A DNA stretch of 37,548 nucleotides from Bacteroidota bacterium (GTDB taxonomy: Bacteria; Bacteroidota; Bacteroidia; Bacteroidales; JAGNHN01): NCBI GenBank assembly GCA_022710185.1, contig JAKLHK010000030.1, positions 1 to 37,548 on the forward strand, in the 5' to 3' direction. The notes under the pieces were generated by a model, which saw only the letters and a program-made list of their open reading frames with translations, made no database searches and was not told the DNA's origin. This document shows, in pieces, positions 29,701-35,067 of the stretch (positions are counted from its first letter, which is position 1; each line of letters opens with the position of its first letter). The translations under genes and the position numbers were made by a program.

Positions 29701-31349
29701 GTGTCATCCACCACCACGGAGTCAAGCGAGGCGTCCAGGGTATTCCCGGGAACCGCGTTGGGCATTAGATCATAGGTGAGCCAGAAATAGTTGTCACCTT
29801 CTTCAAGTTCCACATTGCCGGCGAAACTGAACGGACCGTTGGGCCGCACAGCCTGACCGATCTGCCAGCCAGGAAAGAAGTTGGGGTTGGCACCCGTAAA
29901 ATGCAGCCTGGCGCTGTCGATGTCGCTGATGGCCTTCATCCCATCGGCATCAAAATGGAAGCTGTTGGCCAGGATAGGTGCTGTGCTCCCGGTGGTCACC
30001 ACGTTCAATGAAATGATGCCCACGTCGGGCATGCCCTGGCCCACATCGGAGGTGTCGTCCTGGGCAACGATCAGGGTGTCGAAGCGCATGAAAGGCGGCT
30101 GCCAAATCGAAAAGTCATCGAACGCAAACCCATCATCGGCATCCTGATAGGGGTCCGATGCAAAGACGAAACGGAACTTCACGAAGGGCTCCCCGGCCAG
30201 GAACATCAGGTCATGCATGGCGTAGTTCCACTGCCCGGTGCTGTTGGTCCACCCAGAGCGGTTCCCAAAGGCGATGAGCGATTCCACCCAGTCGGTATTG
30301 TACCAGTTGTTTGGATCCCAGGCCGAGCCAATATGGTACCAGTTGAATCCATCGGTTGTGTATTGCAGGGCTCCACCATCTTCCCCATAATCCGTTTTGC
30401 AGGCATAGCCGAAACTGACCATAGGGTTGATCAGGCCGCTAAGGTCGAAGCAGGGGCTCTCAACCCAGGAAACCTCGTTGATATTGTATGGGTCGTTGAG
30501 GTCGGTAATCCATGAGTTTGACCCCGAATAGGCCGAACTGATGACTACTCCGGCCGGTGTGCCCAACTGCCAGGAAGAGTTCTGTCCGCCACTGGTCCAG
30601 TAGTGGGGGCCGCCTCCTTCAAAGGTTTGCAGATAAGGGAAGCTGTTGACGATGGGCGTGTTTCGGACGCCCATTTCAAGGGTGTCGTTGGGGTGCCACT
30701 GATCGCTGGTCAGAATGACTGCACCAAGGAACTGGAAACTGCCGAACATCCCAAAAATCGCCGGATTGGCAAAGGTGTGCACCAGGGTGTCGCCGGGTTG
30801 CAGAGTATCGGTGATGGTCTCCGAAGTGAAGGTTGTCCCTCCGTCCATCGACCAGGCGACACTGAAATTACTTTCCGCAATGATCCCGAAGTTGGTTACA
30901 ACCAGGGTCACCGAATCAGAGGTCAGGTTGCACCCGAGACGTGGCTTCAACATGTCGATCACCGCCAGGTCATGATTGGGGCATACCCCATTGCCCACCA
31001 GGCCACCCACCGGTGTGGTGGAGTTCAGCCCGTCGCTGAAAATCTGCGCTCCGGAGGAATTATAGATATAATAGTAGTTCTCAGAGGACCAGCTGCCGGA
31101 GGTATACACGGTGGAAATGACATCTCCGTGCCCGACCTCGAACTGAAAGATCGCCGGGCCATAGCCATTGCTCAGCGTCAGACCTGCTAATACGGGATTT
31201 CCGTTCACATTGACGGTAAGGCTGCCGCCATTCCATCCATCCCCATATTCGTCCCACAGAGCCACCGTATAGGTACAGGCGAGGCTGGGGTTAATGGAGA
31301 GAAGCTGAAGGGCCAACATGGCGGTGAGGAGGTAGATGTAACGCTTCAT
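17733..31349 (-). CDS. Giant (4538 aa) secreted multidomain surface protein with nested guest domains and T9SS tail
   Basis: The signal peptide ends near SLACT. The order (approximate residues) is: beta-sandwich domains including a MAM-like segment to about 420; a BNR_assoc_N-type neuraminidase-associated domain (about 425-560); a right-handed beta-helix (about 560-1010); Ig-like segments; and a lamin-tail-like domain (about 1188-1390, opening LKITEVVVAYN). Residues about 1392-3750 form seven BACON-like/HYDIN-like cycles, six with an inserted guest (see the repeat entry). Then follow Ig/PKD-like domains, dockerin-like half-repeats (about 4220-4270: NATDALVVARH, GDVNLNDAVNATDA), GDVDGT, a cohesin-like domain (from about 4313) and a type A sorting domain with NFPDPF (about 4453 on). 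There are no catalytic motifs I would trust: the amidotransferase-like guest lacks a nucleophile Cys in its GGVVLFSGIYD strand. Likely a cell-surface or released scaffold or adhesin. It is the first gene of the cluster, with a leader of about 215 nt if the candidate promoter is right. The single 13.6-kb frame is uninterrupted. Confidence 0.9.
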   Translation of the reverse strand: MKRYIYLLTAMLALQLLSINPSLACTYTVALWDEYGDGWNGGSLTVNVNGNPVLAGLTLSNGYGPAIFQFEVGHGDVISTVYTSGSWSSENYYYIYNSSGAQIFSDGLNSTTPVGGLVGNGVCPNHDLAVIDMLKPRLGCNLTSDSVTLVVTNFGIIAESNFSVAWSMDGGTTFTSETITDTLQPGDTLVHTFANPAIFGMFGSFQFLGAVILTSDQWHPNDTLEMGVRNTPIVNSFPYLQTFEGGGPHYWTSGGQNSSWQLGTPAGVVISSAYSGSNSWITDLNDPYNINEVSWVESPCFDLSGLINPMVSFGYACKTDYGEDGGALQYTTDGFNWYHIGSAWDPNNWYNTDWVESLIAFGNRSGWTNSTGQWNYAMHDLMFLAGEPFVKFRFVFASDPYQDADDGFAFDDFSIWQPPFMRFDTLIVAQDDTSDVGQGMPDVGIISLNVVTTGSTAPILANSFHFDADGMKAISDIDSARLHFTGANPNFFPGWQIGQAVRPNGPFSFAGNVELEEGDNYFWLTYDLMPNAVPGNTLDASLDSVVVDDTLRVPVDGSPAGRRTILASMAGTYIIDSAGTGDYLSFTEAVEDLLARGVSDTVLFLVKPGTYYEQIQITEIHGASANHPVIFRSFNGHNDSVILRFAANKGTLPPNNGVIMLWGAHFLTFEMMTVMVDMLLMKTPAPHCLVIGNGSTNNTFSDMVFVGVPTTSTSVEYAVIYSDYYNDNHNHFIRNTVNNGSYGFYLYGSSYDGYEDGTLIQDNLIQNFATRGIFVANQHSIEIIENTLISNPAGSYVYSLYIYYCTGDNRIESNDIQVYGVNGLYGIYVYGNSGTTKGITNIVNNFISVFPSGTTSGKAIYISNSNAILVAHNSVNTNYRNVNSACLDVSGNQYIYVGNNIFNENGIGYAVYYGRPEYVDSSDFNVLRTKGTRLAYLQGGTYTDLAAWKATGFDAHSISVDPGFNSATDLHTTEIAINGMATPIQDVPFDIDHDTRDTLHPDPGADEFDPPPFEAGLLAIASPESGCGLGLEPLVLQIHNRGTSAINGSFTAYYSINGSTPVSANITGAHAAGDTFLFSFPAPIDFTAPMGDTIFMITAWIQLSGDPRPSNDTAQADIISRFQPSSPVTTDDVVTFGDFGTLTAAPVYPVYWYSSPVSASFLSIGDTFITPPRYDTTTYYAAYQGPGGNLKITEVVVAYNSTGYTNPYPPYIPTGDFDGIEITNLGQGPAYLDGYRMQLMGYANMNWSFPSGIVLEPGEVMTLIHYASSVTQSDPANNMYVMTPYQSTYGYSATGYILYNAENGIEDVVATYGYLFPGNPEIIPQHWSGTLSGGYAGVSRAISDNNISTDWYIPSSGTPQTFGYLNPGLGLNTGMGCFSDRSPATVYVINIPPLGEPSLSTQQLTGTINSCDGNLTLPVVISNVGDSILDYSLAQAQIKGYDSTSHIVFTTTGAATTHTFYGLNPLADTFFLTLSFAGDFDNANEYLELYIEGQNMGQITDYNYPSNTINTFEFLFSGSSVTNWLADGQLTFVLDNVSTVSYNYGTDYHRVRLRIPGTADWLSVPNTSGSIAVGSSATINATFHAAGLNNGTYQSYFPITFNNPAIPRLEVQCTMHVNGLPEITLDPACLAFGDLMQFTSATDTFTLTNTGCDTLLIDSLVSQNSAYQVWPDHAVLYPNASEDFVVEFAPVQTGSHPSDIMIYTNVGDTNVCLSGNAFSPPVISVNPDSLSAVLQGCDDSTLMTFTITNLGDTTLEYWISGTTGTQPVPPSCTPQTTGTCCGMGIWRVVFNEIDHTTNGGTDGYQDYTASQRTRLNPGQSYPIHVVTGTQYNENVKVWIDWNNNGDFGTDELVMQSNNTYVNHYGTVNVPMFVAQNTVLRMRVASEYYSYTIANACSNVSYGQYEDYTVIMQSGAFVATTDNDLAPQGSQTINVWFRSEDLYSGHYTGVINVYSNDPIHPVVQVQTHLQVVGTPGIAIAPDTLLFDSLMVGALQHQHVTVTNTGCSTLVVSNVASTSAHFSASPANFSIPPGETDDLVVTFSPLSTGALSGQIQLSSNAGNLAVHVFGVGLPAPNITVVPDSLDVTINGCNDSVTEYLTISNTGTANLFLTMKSTTGQVSLDTVLSRFKAGAVIIRNEVPNSFPFTDGITGNYISDGTSDMYDGGNYLNTNLQGQIAYSDNLVKASAAFGPDGAYFTRKEPGLWLLAADLDSISWFEITGNLGADGSGSLNGAVLEKTFNGVTYLGFVKRVYNAYDPSVNHLIIVEKEAGLSHSFTSSTDNDQHRVNGMSGLKRMYYLLYAGSSGLYIPDTTVENIMQAFLDVINPSPAWMVLDKEADTLAPAGQVILGVKFYSEFLPNGTYQANVELISNDPDQPIFIVPVQFTVNGLAQIVYTPQALDFGNTMQGTGAQLPVWIYNDGCAPLVADSVWTTLPADFSPSLAAFSIPPKDSLMLMVSFTPTINGPISGSLKLRTNIGTYTLPLDGIGVPEPIIGVNPASFNVTIPSCDDTLIYPLMVYNTGMGDLIFNMFGGFTSFYDQTSTFGYNYSGAQTQHVFNGIPTNADSIYVTVTINGDFDASSEYATLIVEGQTIGIIEDYNVSNNTNIVRTYGFAYAQIASWIADGSITVTIQNSGQVDAFSGDGNYHSVRMVVNAAPWLGLSSTTDTVVSGDSVQLSISFISTGMLSRTYYSSIQVSSNDPYTPTVVVPCTLTVAGPAAYALADSCLWYGTVLVGNTLRDTTTLFNPGCDTLEISSAQSTLADYSLISYPTMVMPNSSGQVIVAFSPSAVGTYSADIVFQSNAGPFQLCLNGIGAAPPVLEYSPTSVTANITVCHDTLTEWLAISNSGVEDLIFDLGGTATDSVRILAVRYTDNSTIFNSVISALNQHFTDYELTQTTTTSAATLASLLNGKDLVLFTRFTAANAGVFTSFGPVLQNFVAQGGVVLFSGIYDAGYSQNMYATGLLSGNYHSYITGGTIGLSSTDPLTSGLPASISATSYVFNHMFTNPDLVRVGNYGGLDVVAYRTIGAGRVIYLGYDFYNYNDYAAQILGRAVASASRGGLPDWLRVDPAADTVSSGDTSYVKLVFDAAGLTTGTFVSDLVIRTNVPGSQGDSVALTLNLAGYPIISVPQGLTDLGSVMIGGSLSGQTTISNTGCDVLTITGLANTDPEFSVSLSDYVLQPGESAMVTHLFQPAQTGVHIDTLRLTNYIGTVEYLVKATALSAPELEITPASLSATIIGCNESSTTSFRIMNAGNAPLNWSIPSQVNDNYALVFDGSSDYVNLGTWHAGAVWTLEAWVNPASVMTGQRTIVGGVHQCANWAVAVKDGVFALVIKPTSALCSFTATSTVQAMPGVWYHVAAVNTGTQARLYINGNLAATASVSPYYFGTASGVRIGGEYCCYGNNFHGTIDEVRIWKTARSQSQLKASMFSQLTGSEPDLEGYWPMNEGSGGTLYDQSLMGHHGSIYGPGWTNQVWNDGWVIAGSPNGTVPANDTTDVSVTFYSNGLYSGIFYKNLRIETDDPLHPLVTLPCTLNVIGEANIALSSSCIFFPSTMQYDHSTGQVQIINSGCDTLEISSITSTNAAFAPALSSMNVLPDYSLPLTVSFNPVTTGIQLGDLVLVSNLGTHTVCLNGTGTDRPVANLQGSNLYGQPACDFWDTAIVTMQNLGAAALELTYGVSPAVAWGNLLNSPAIIPAFSSAPISFVFNKTGLNPGNYSSTLTLHTNDPLNPSFSVPIQMNVPYVLAPVNLGRDTGSCIGLSLTLNAGAGYSTYAWSNGSTSNLATVNTSGTYSVTVTDAFGCVSTDAVYAGFYPYPSAFAGNDTSGCTYANITLSGSATGLSQAQPTDIVIGSGTNYTTDIVATPFKTYFMDGRTQMMYTREELHAAGFDAGPITAIGFRVSTPGSIPMQNFSIHMTTTGVSNISGFQVMGPLVYYSQSYQAVAGWNMFALINPFFWDGTSNIIVEVCFDNSTFTTNSSMEFSTVSGKVWGMGCDNCASGCALTGGSPSNYRANLRIIGENDPSTYWWTGPLAYYANYKLAQINNLQAANGGVYTFHVDNGWGCTATDQLTLSILPTPVVDAGPADTILEGNATVLQALVSGGASPYSYSWTPTTGLSNPGILNPQAAPIATQTYTLEAIGANGCSSTDNVRILVLQVHDLTGRLYYDNSMATGIANAEVYLSQSGHGIIDTAYTGNDGGYSFRAPVGIYSLSTGITKPWGGVNATDALVVARHAVFLTQLQGLRFDAGDVNLNDAVNATDALQIMRRFVGYISTFNAEDWLNDMGGTFHLNGDMTRNIKAICAGDVDGTYVPGKNAANHVRLEVAEGAVLATGPTVEVPVFLKHGGVIGAISLEIILPEGIRQVTGLSSELEGMIYLQQGRVLRIAWQETGGRYLEDDYLLFSLECSLEASVASGSYLSLGQANEFADADALVLTDIKLYTQPILGAKDGPMLGKNFPDPFQGITHIPFHLPTEAQIVLELHDVLGRPVATLAEGQYAPGNHLVDFDGSHYPSGMYYYTLKVSGSLGYTATHKMIISR
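20100..27175 (-). repeat. Seven host-guest cycles (BACON-like host + HYDIN-like domain, guests inserted)
   Basis: Cycles begin at about 27175, 26200, 25135, 23885, 22905, 21680 and 20436 and run to about 20100. Each opens with a strand pattern like V-x-P-x-x-L/F-x-x-x-I, then a GC[DN][DES] turn, and then an N-x-G-x-x-x-L strand. In cycles 1-6 a guest interrupts here, and the host resumes at a W-L-x-V/A-x-x-style strand and ends at SNDP or its equivalent. Approximate guests: cycle 1, 26690-27050, jelly-roll-like; cycle 2, 25605-26045, GEVED; cycle 3, 24365-24995, orphan (NYISDGTSDMYDGGNY); cycle 4, 23390-23750, same family as cycle 1; cycle 5, 22175-22780, amidotransferase-like; cycle 6, 20930-21555, LamG-like. 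Cycle 7 has no guest. A HYDIN/ASPM-like domain with an N-x-GCxxL turn follows the host in cycles 1-6. Boundaries are estimated by eye. Confidence 0.72.
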
Positions 31350-31442
31350 GGCACGTGTTTTTGATATTCCGGTAAATCGTTGGGTGCGATATTTGGATGA
31401 TAAGATCGTGAAATACAGTTTTCTACTCCTGAATGACAGTGG

Positions 31443-31470
31443 CCCTGACCTGAAGTTTCAGCCATCAGGG
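31443..31470. repeat. Two-part inverted repeat in the giant gene's leader
   Basis: CCCTGA (31443-31448) pairs with TCAGGG (31465-31470), and inside it CTGAA pairs with TTCAG around a small loop. If transcription starts near 31560 it would form a hairpin about 95 nt upstream of ATG 31349. It lacks a T-tract, so it does not look like a classic terminator; it could act as an operator or mRNA-stabilising hairpin. Confidence 0.4.
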
Positions 31471-31569
31471 CAGGGAGGCATGGACACTACTGTTCCTTTC
31501 CGTGAGGGAGGTTGACCGGCCTACAATTCGGATCTTGCGGCTTCGCCTGCCAACCAGGCTCCAATAGTT

Positions 31570-31600
31570 CAAATGTATGGAAATTCCCCCGCAATTTCAA
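31570..31600 (-). promoter_or_regulatory. Candidate Bacteroidota promoter of the giant-gene cluster
   Basis: On the minus strand TTG (31600-31598) is followed after 20 nt by TACATTTG (31577-31570), matching the TTG-N19/20-TAnnTTTG pattern of the Bacteroidota housekeeping sigma factor. It predicts a leader of about 215 nt. A second TTG 14 nt from the box is the wrong distance. Confidence 0.5.
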
Positions 31601-31765
31601 GCTATGGTTTGTATTAACACATAATTAACACGGGACAATGCGCCTGAAATGAACAACAACACCTGATCCACTGTAAGATATCTGGCCCCGGGTGAACTAA
31701 TTTCATCAGGGGGTGTTCTTCAGCTCCGATCATTTCATAAATTGGCTCCCTTTATTGATCCTGCT

Positions 31766-34700
31766 ATGACCCGTTTTGTAACCCTCATTTTCGCGTTCTT
31801 GTTCTTCTTGTCCGGTTTCGGTCAGTCCGACCGTCTGGTTTATAAGGGAGAACAGGCCCGTGCCCTGATCCGGGGCGCATCGGAAATTGTCTTCGATACC
31901 CGTGGACAGCGCCCGGAATATATCAGCTTCGGCAAGGGATGGCTGATGGAACAGCAGGATTTTCCAGCCCTGCTGCCCGGCGTGATGGGTTTAGGAAAAG
32001 ACTACTCCCTGACGCTACAGGGAACAGCACTTCAAGACAAAGACGCCATCCACCAGCGCCTGCGCATGGCATACCAGGGAACGCCGGTGGAGGATGGGAT
32101 GTGGGTGGCCCACCTGCGACAGGGTGAACTTTATGCCCTCAACGGCAACCTTTATCGCAGCATCCTGCCATTGAACCAGGTGGTATTGACGGCCAAGGCG
32201 GCCAGGACATTGGCGCTCCAGACGGTAGGCGCCCTTAGCTACCGCTGGGAAGATGAAGGCGAAGAGGCCCATCTGCGCCGGGAGACCGGGAACCCCTCTG
32301 CCAGCTATTTTCCGCAGGGCGAGCTGATCTTGTCTCCCTACCTCAGCGATGAGGTGCAGGGGCACCGCTACGCCTGGAAGTTCAGGATTTATGCCAGTAA
32401 ACCCCTCGCCCTGAGGGAAGTGCTTATCGATGCCTCCAACGGGGAGGTGATCCGCAACCTGGACCTGCTCAGCGCCATCGATGCCCCCGGGTTGGCCGTG
32501 ACCAAATACAGCGGGAACCAGGAGATTATGGCCGACAGCACCGCTACCGGGTACCGCCTGCGGGAAACAGGCCGCGGAAACGGAATTGAGACGTATAATA
32601 TGCTCACCGGTACCAATTATGCTTCAGCGGTTGACTTCACCGACAGTGACAATTACTGGAACAACTTCAATACCGCCAAGGACGAAGTGGCCACCGACGC
32701 CCACTGGGGCGCTGAAATGACCTACGACTATTTCCTTGATGTGCACGGCAGGAACAGCATTGATGACAACGGCTTCACCCTGAGAAGCTATGTGCATTAC
32801 GATGTTGCCTATGCCAACGCCTTCTGGGATGGCTACCGCATGACCTATGGCGATGGCAACGGGAGCATCAACCCCCTCGTAGCCCTGGATATCGTGGCCC
32901 ATGAGATCTCGCACGGGGTCACGACATACACTGCAGACCTGGTGTATGCCTACGAACCGGGAGCCATGAACGAAGCCTTCAGCGATATCTTCGGCACCGC
33001 CGTCGAGTTCTTCGCCAAGCCCGCCGCGGCTAACTGGACCATAGGGGAGAACCTCGGCGGGGCCTTCCGGTCGATGTCCAATCCCAATGCTTATGGCGAT
33101 CCCGATACCTATCTTGGGAACAACTGGTATAGCGGCTCCAACGATAACGGAGGGGTCCATACCAATTCCGGGGTGCTCAACCATTGGTTCTATCTGCTTT
33201 CCGTGGGGGGAAACGGAATAAATGACCTGGGCAATGCATACAGCGTGACCGGCCTGGGCATCCTCGACGCAAGCCGTGTGGCATATCGCATGCTTTCGGT
33301 TTACCTGACCAATACCTCGCAGTATGCTGATGCCCGCTTCTATGGCATCAAATCTGCCATCGACCTTTTCGGGCCCTGTACCCCGGCCGTGGCCTCTGTT
33401 ACCAACGCCTTCCATGCGGTTGGAATAGGCGCACCCTATTATAACGGAGTCCTCGCGGACTTCGATGCCTCAGCTACCGCCTTTTGCACGGTTCCTGCCC
33501 AGGTGAAGTTCTCAAACAATACCGTAAACGGGATCACCTATCTCTGGGATTTTGGCGACGGCAACAGCTCCGCCTCAGCTGAACCCGTGCATTATTACTC
33601 TCAGGCGGGAGCCTTTAACGTCCAGTTGATTGCCGATGGGGGTGTATGCGGCAGCGATACCCTCGTCAAGGCCGCGCTGGTCCATGTTAACCCACCCGCT
33701 CCTCCTCAGGTGCAGCATGCCCAGAGTTGCGGCCCGGATAGCCTGGTGTTGATTGCAGTAGGAACGGACAGCATCCATTGGTATGCTCCTGGAAACCAGT
33801 TCCTCGCCAAAGGCGACACTTTCTCAACGCCCTTGCTTAACCAATCGGCTACCTATTATGCCTATAACGTGCTGGAATCGCCTCCGGTGTTTGGTGCCAA
33901 GCCCAACAACAGCGGCGGAGGGGGATACTTCTCAGCCTCCAACTCCCATCACCTGGAGTTCAATGCCACCGATGCCGTTATCCTGCGTTCTGTTAAGGTG
34001 TATGCCTCCACTTCAGGTTACCGCACCATCAGCCTGGAAGATGCCTCCGGTACCACCCTGGCGGCCATGAGTATTAATATCCCCAGTGGCGAAAGCCGTG
34101 TCCAGCTCGACTTCAACGTTCCCCCCGGTAACGGGCACAAATTGGTAGGCCCGGGTTCCCCCGACCTCTTCCGTAACAACAGCGGCTGCAACTACCCCTA
34201 TACCGCCGGCCCGGCGGTGACCATCACCGGGAGCAGTGCCACGACCAACCCTACCGGTTATTACTATTACTTCTATGATTGGGAAGTAGAGCAGCAGCCC
34301 TGCGTCAGCCTTCCGGTGGCCGTGCAGGCTTTCATCAATACTTCAGTGCCCCAGGCTTCCTTCAGCTATGCTCAGTCGGGTGATACCGTGATCTTCCAAA
34401 GCACCAGCATGGAGGCCAATACGCATTACTGGGACCTCGGCGATGGCACAACTTCATCCCTGCCTACGGTCCGTCACCTCTACGATACATCCGGAATCTT
34501 CCTTGTGCGCCTTGCCGTTAGCAATGCCTGTGGCGATGATTCTGTTTCCCAGCAGGTTCCGGTTATCGTCACGGCCAGGCCGCAGCCCGAAGCACTGCAA
34601 GTGCAGCTCTTCCCCAATCCTACGCAAGGTATGGTTTGGGTACAGGGTTTCCCCGTGCATTCCTCCGAAGGCTGGGCCCGTATTACCGACCTGCAAGGCC

Positions 34701-34834
34701 GGATCATCGTACAACAGGCCCTGGCGAAGGGCGATATCCATACGCTGGACCTGAGCGGGCTAAACAAAGGCGTTTTCTTCCTCACACTGGGAGAACGCGG
34801 GTCCCTTAAAACCCTGCGGCTGATCCGGAACTGA
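31766..34834 (+). CDS. Secreted M4 (thermolysin-like) metalloprotease with PKD domains and T9SS tail
   Basis: A 1022-aa protease with a short signal peptide (MTRFVTLIFAFLFFLSGFGQ). A propeptide extends to about residue 230, then the M4 domain. Zinc ligands are HEISH (379-383) and Glu403 in GAMNEAFSDIFG, with the thermolysin spacing, and the catalytic-His region is GGVHTNSG. A PKD domain (about 570-640, YLWDFGDGN), an Ig-like domain, a beta-sandwich of the form seen in many Bacteroidota proteins, and a second PKD domain (YWDLGDGTT) follow. The end is a type A sorting domain around FPNPTQG. The start is ATG 31766; the frame extends to a TTG at 31742, but the signal peptide begins at the ATG. 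It lies divergently from the minus-strand cluster whose last gene is another M4 protease, so two distinct M4 enzymes bracket the giant proteins. Its SprB repeats and cohesin/dockerin parts are absent. Confidence 0.92.
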   Translation: MTRFVTLIFAFLFFLSGFGQSDRLVYKGEQARALIRGASEIVFDTRGQRPEYISFGKGWLMEQQDFPALLPGVMGLGKDYSLTLQGTALQDKDAIHQRLRMAYQGTPVEDGMWVAHLRQGELYALNGNLYRSILPLNQVVLTAKAARTLALQTVGALSYRWEDEGEEAHLRRETGNPSASYFPQGELILSPYLSDEVQGHRYAWKFRIYASKPLALREVLIDASNGEVIRNLDLLSAIDAPGLAVTKYSGNQEIMADSTATGYRLRETGRGNGIETYNMLTGTNYASAVDFTDSDNYWNNFNTAKDEVATDAHWGAEMTYDYFLDVHGRNSIDDNGFTLRSYVHYDVAYANAFWDGYRMTYGDGNGSINPLVALDIVAHEISHGVTTYTADLVYAYEPGAMNEAFSDIFGTAVEFFAKPAAANWTIGENLGGAFRSMSNPNAYGDPDTYLGNNWYSGSNDNGGVHTNSGVLNHWFYLLSVGGNGINDLGNAYSVTGLGILDASRVAYRMLSVYLTNTSQYADARFYGIKSAIDLFGPCTPAVASVTNAFHAVGIGAPYYNGVLADFDASATAFCTVPAQVKFSNNTVNGITYLWDFGDGNSSASAEPVHYYSQAGAFNVQLIADGGVCGSDTLVKAALVHVNPPAPPQVQHAQSCGPDSLVLIAVGTDSIHWYAPGNQFLAKGDTFSTPLLNQSATYYAYNVLESPPVFGAKPNNSGGGGYFSASNSHHLEFNATDAVILRSVKVYASTSGYRTISLEDASGTTLAAMSINIPSGESRVQLDFNVPPGNGHKLVGPGSPDLFRNNSGCNYPYTAGPAVTITGSSATTNPTGYYYYFYDWEVEQQPCVSLPVAVQAFINTSVPQASFSYAQSGDTVIFQSTSMEANTHYWDLGDGTTSSLPTVRHLYDTSGIFLVRLAVSNACGDDSVSQQVPVIVTARPQPEALQVQLFPNPTQGMVWVQGFPVHSSEGWARITDLQGRIIVQQALAKGDIHTLDLSGLNKGVFFLTLGERGSLKTLRLIRN

Positions 34835-35067
34835 TCCTGCGGATTTCTTCCGTTTCCGGAGGGTTCCCTGGCGAAGGGTGGCCCGTCTGTTTCCTGAAGC
34901 TCCTGTTAGGGCGGGCAGCCGGTGAGACCGTAGAAGGTATTGACTTCCACTTCATTATTTATTATATTTAGAGGATTCTGATACGCCTGGCTGTCAGGAG
35001 AATAAGTGCGCAGAGTGGGTTGAATTTCCTTCGATGAGAACACCGACTTATATAGGTGCCCCCTGTC
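34835..35067. other. 233-bp intergenic region upstream of the cysteine-rich gene
   Basis: It holds the plus-strand promoter candidate at 34940-34970. I saw no RNA gene, ORF or convincing rho-independent terminator after the protease gene. Confidence 0.4.
34940..34970 (+). promoter_or_regulatory. Candidate promoter of the cysteine-rich protein gene
   Basis: TTG (34940-34942), a 20-nt spacer, and TATATTTA (34963-34970), seven of eight positions of TTG...TAnnTTTG type. It would give a leader of roughly 90 nt to ATG 35068. It suggests the gene has its own promoter rather than read-through from the protease. Confidence 0.45.

Larger units (their letters stand above)
31350..31765. other. 416-bp divergent intergenic region
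   Basis: It lies between the giant gene (minus) and the second M4 protease (plus). It holds the minus-strand promoter candidate and the hairpin described separately, and an A+T-rich patch near 31600-31640. I saw no convincing ORF, tRNA or riboswitch here. A plus-strand promoter for the protease must lie in this stretch, but no good TTG/TAnnTTTG pair was found. Confidence 0.5.

Noticed and set aside
31742..31765. TTG start for the second M4 protease
   Set aside because: The signal peptide begins at ATG 31766; the extra residues would precede it without purpose.
31350..31765. Riboswitch or small RNA in the long intergenic region
   Set aside because: Only a short inverted repeat is visible; no known riboswitch core was recognised.
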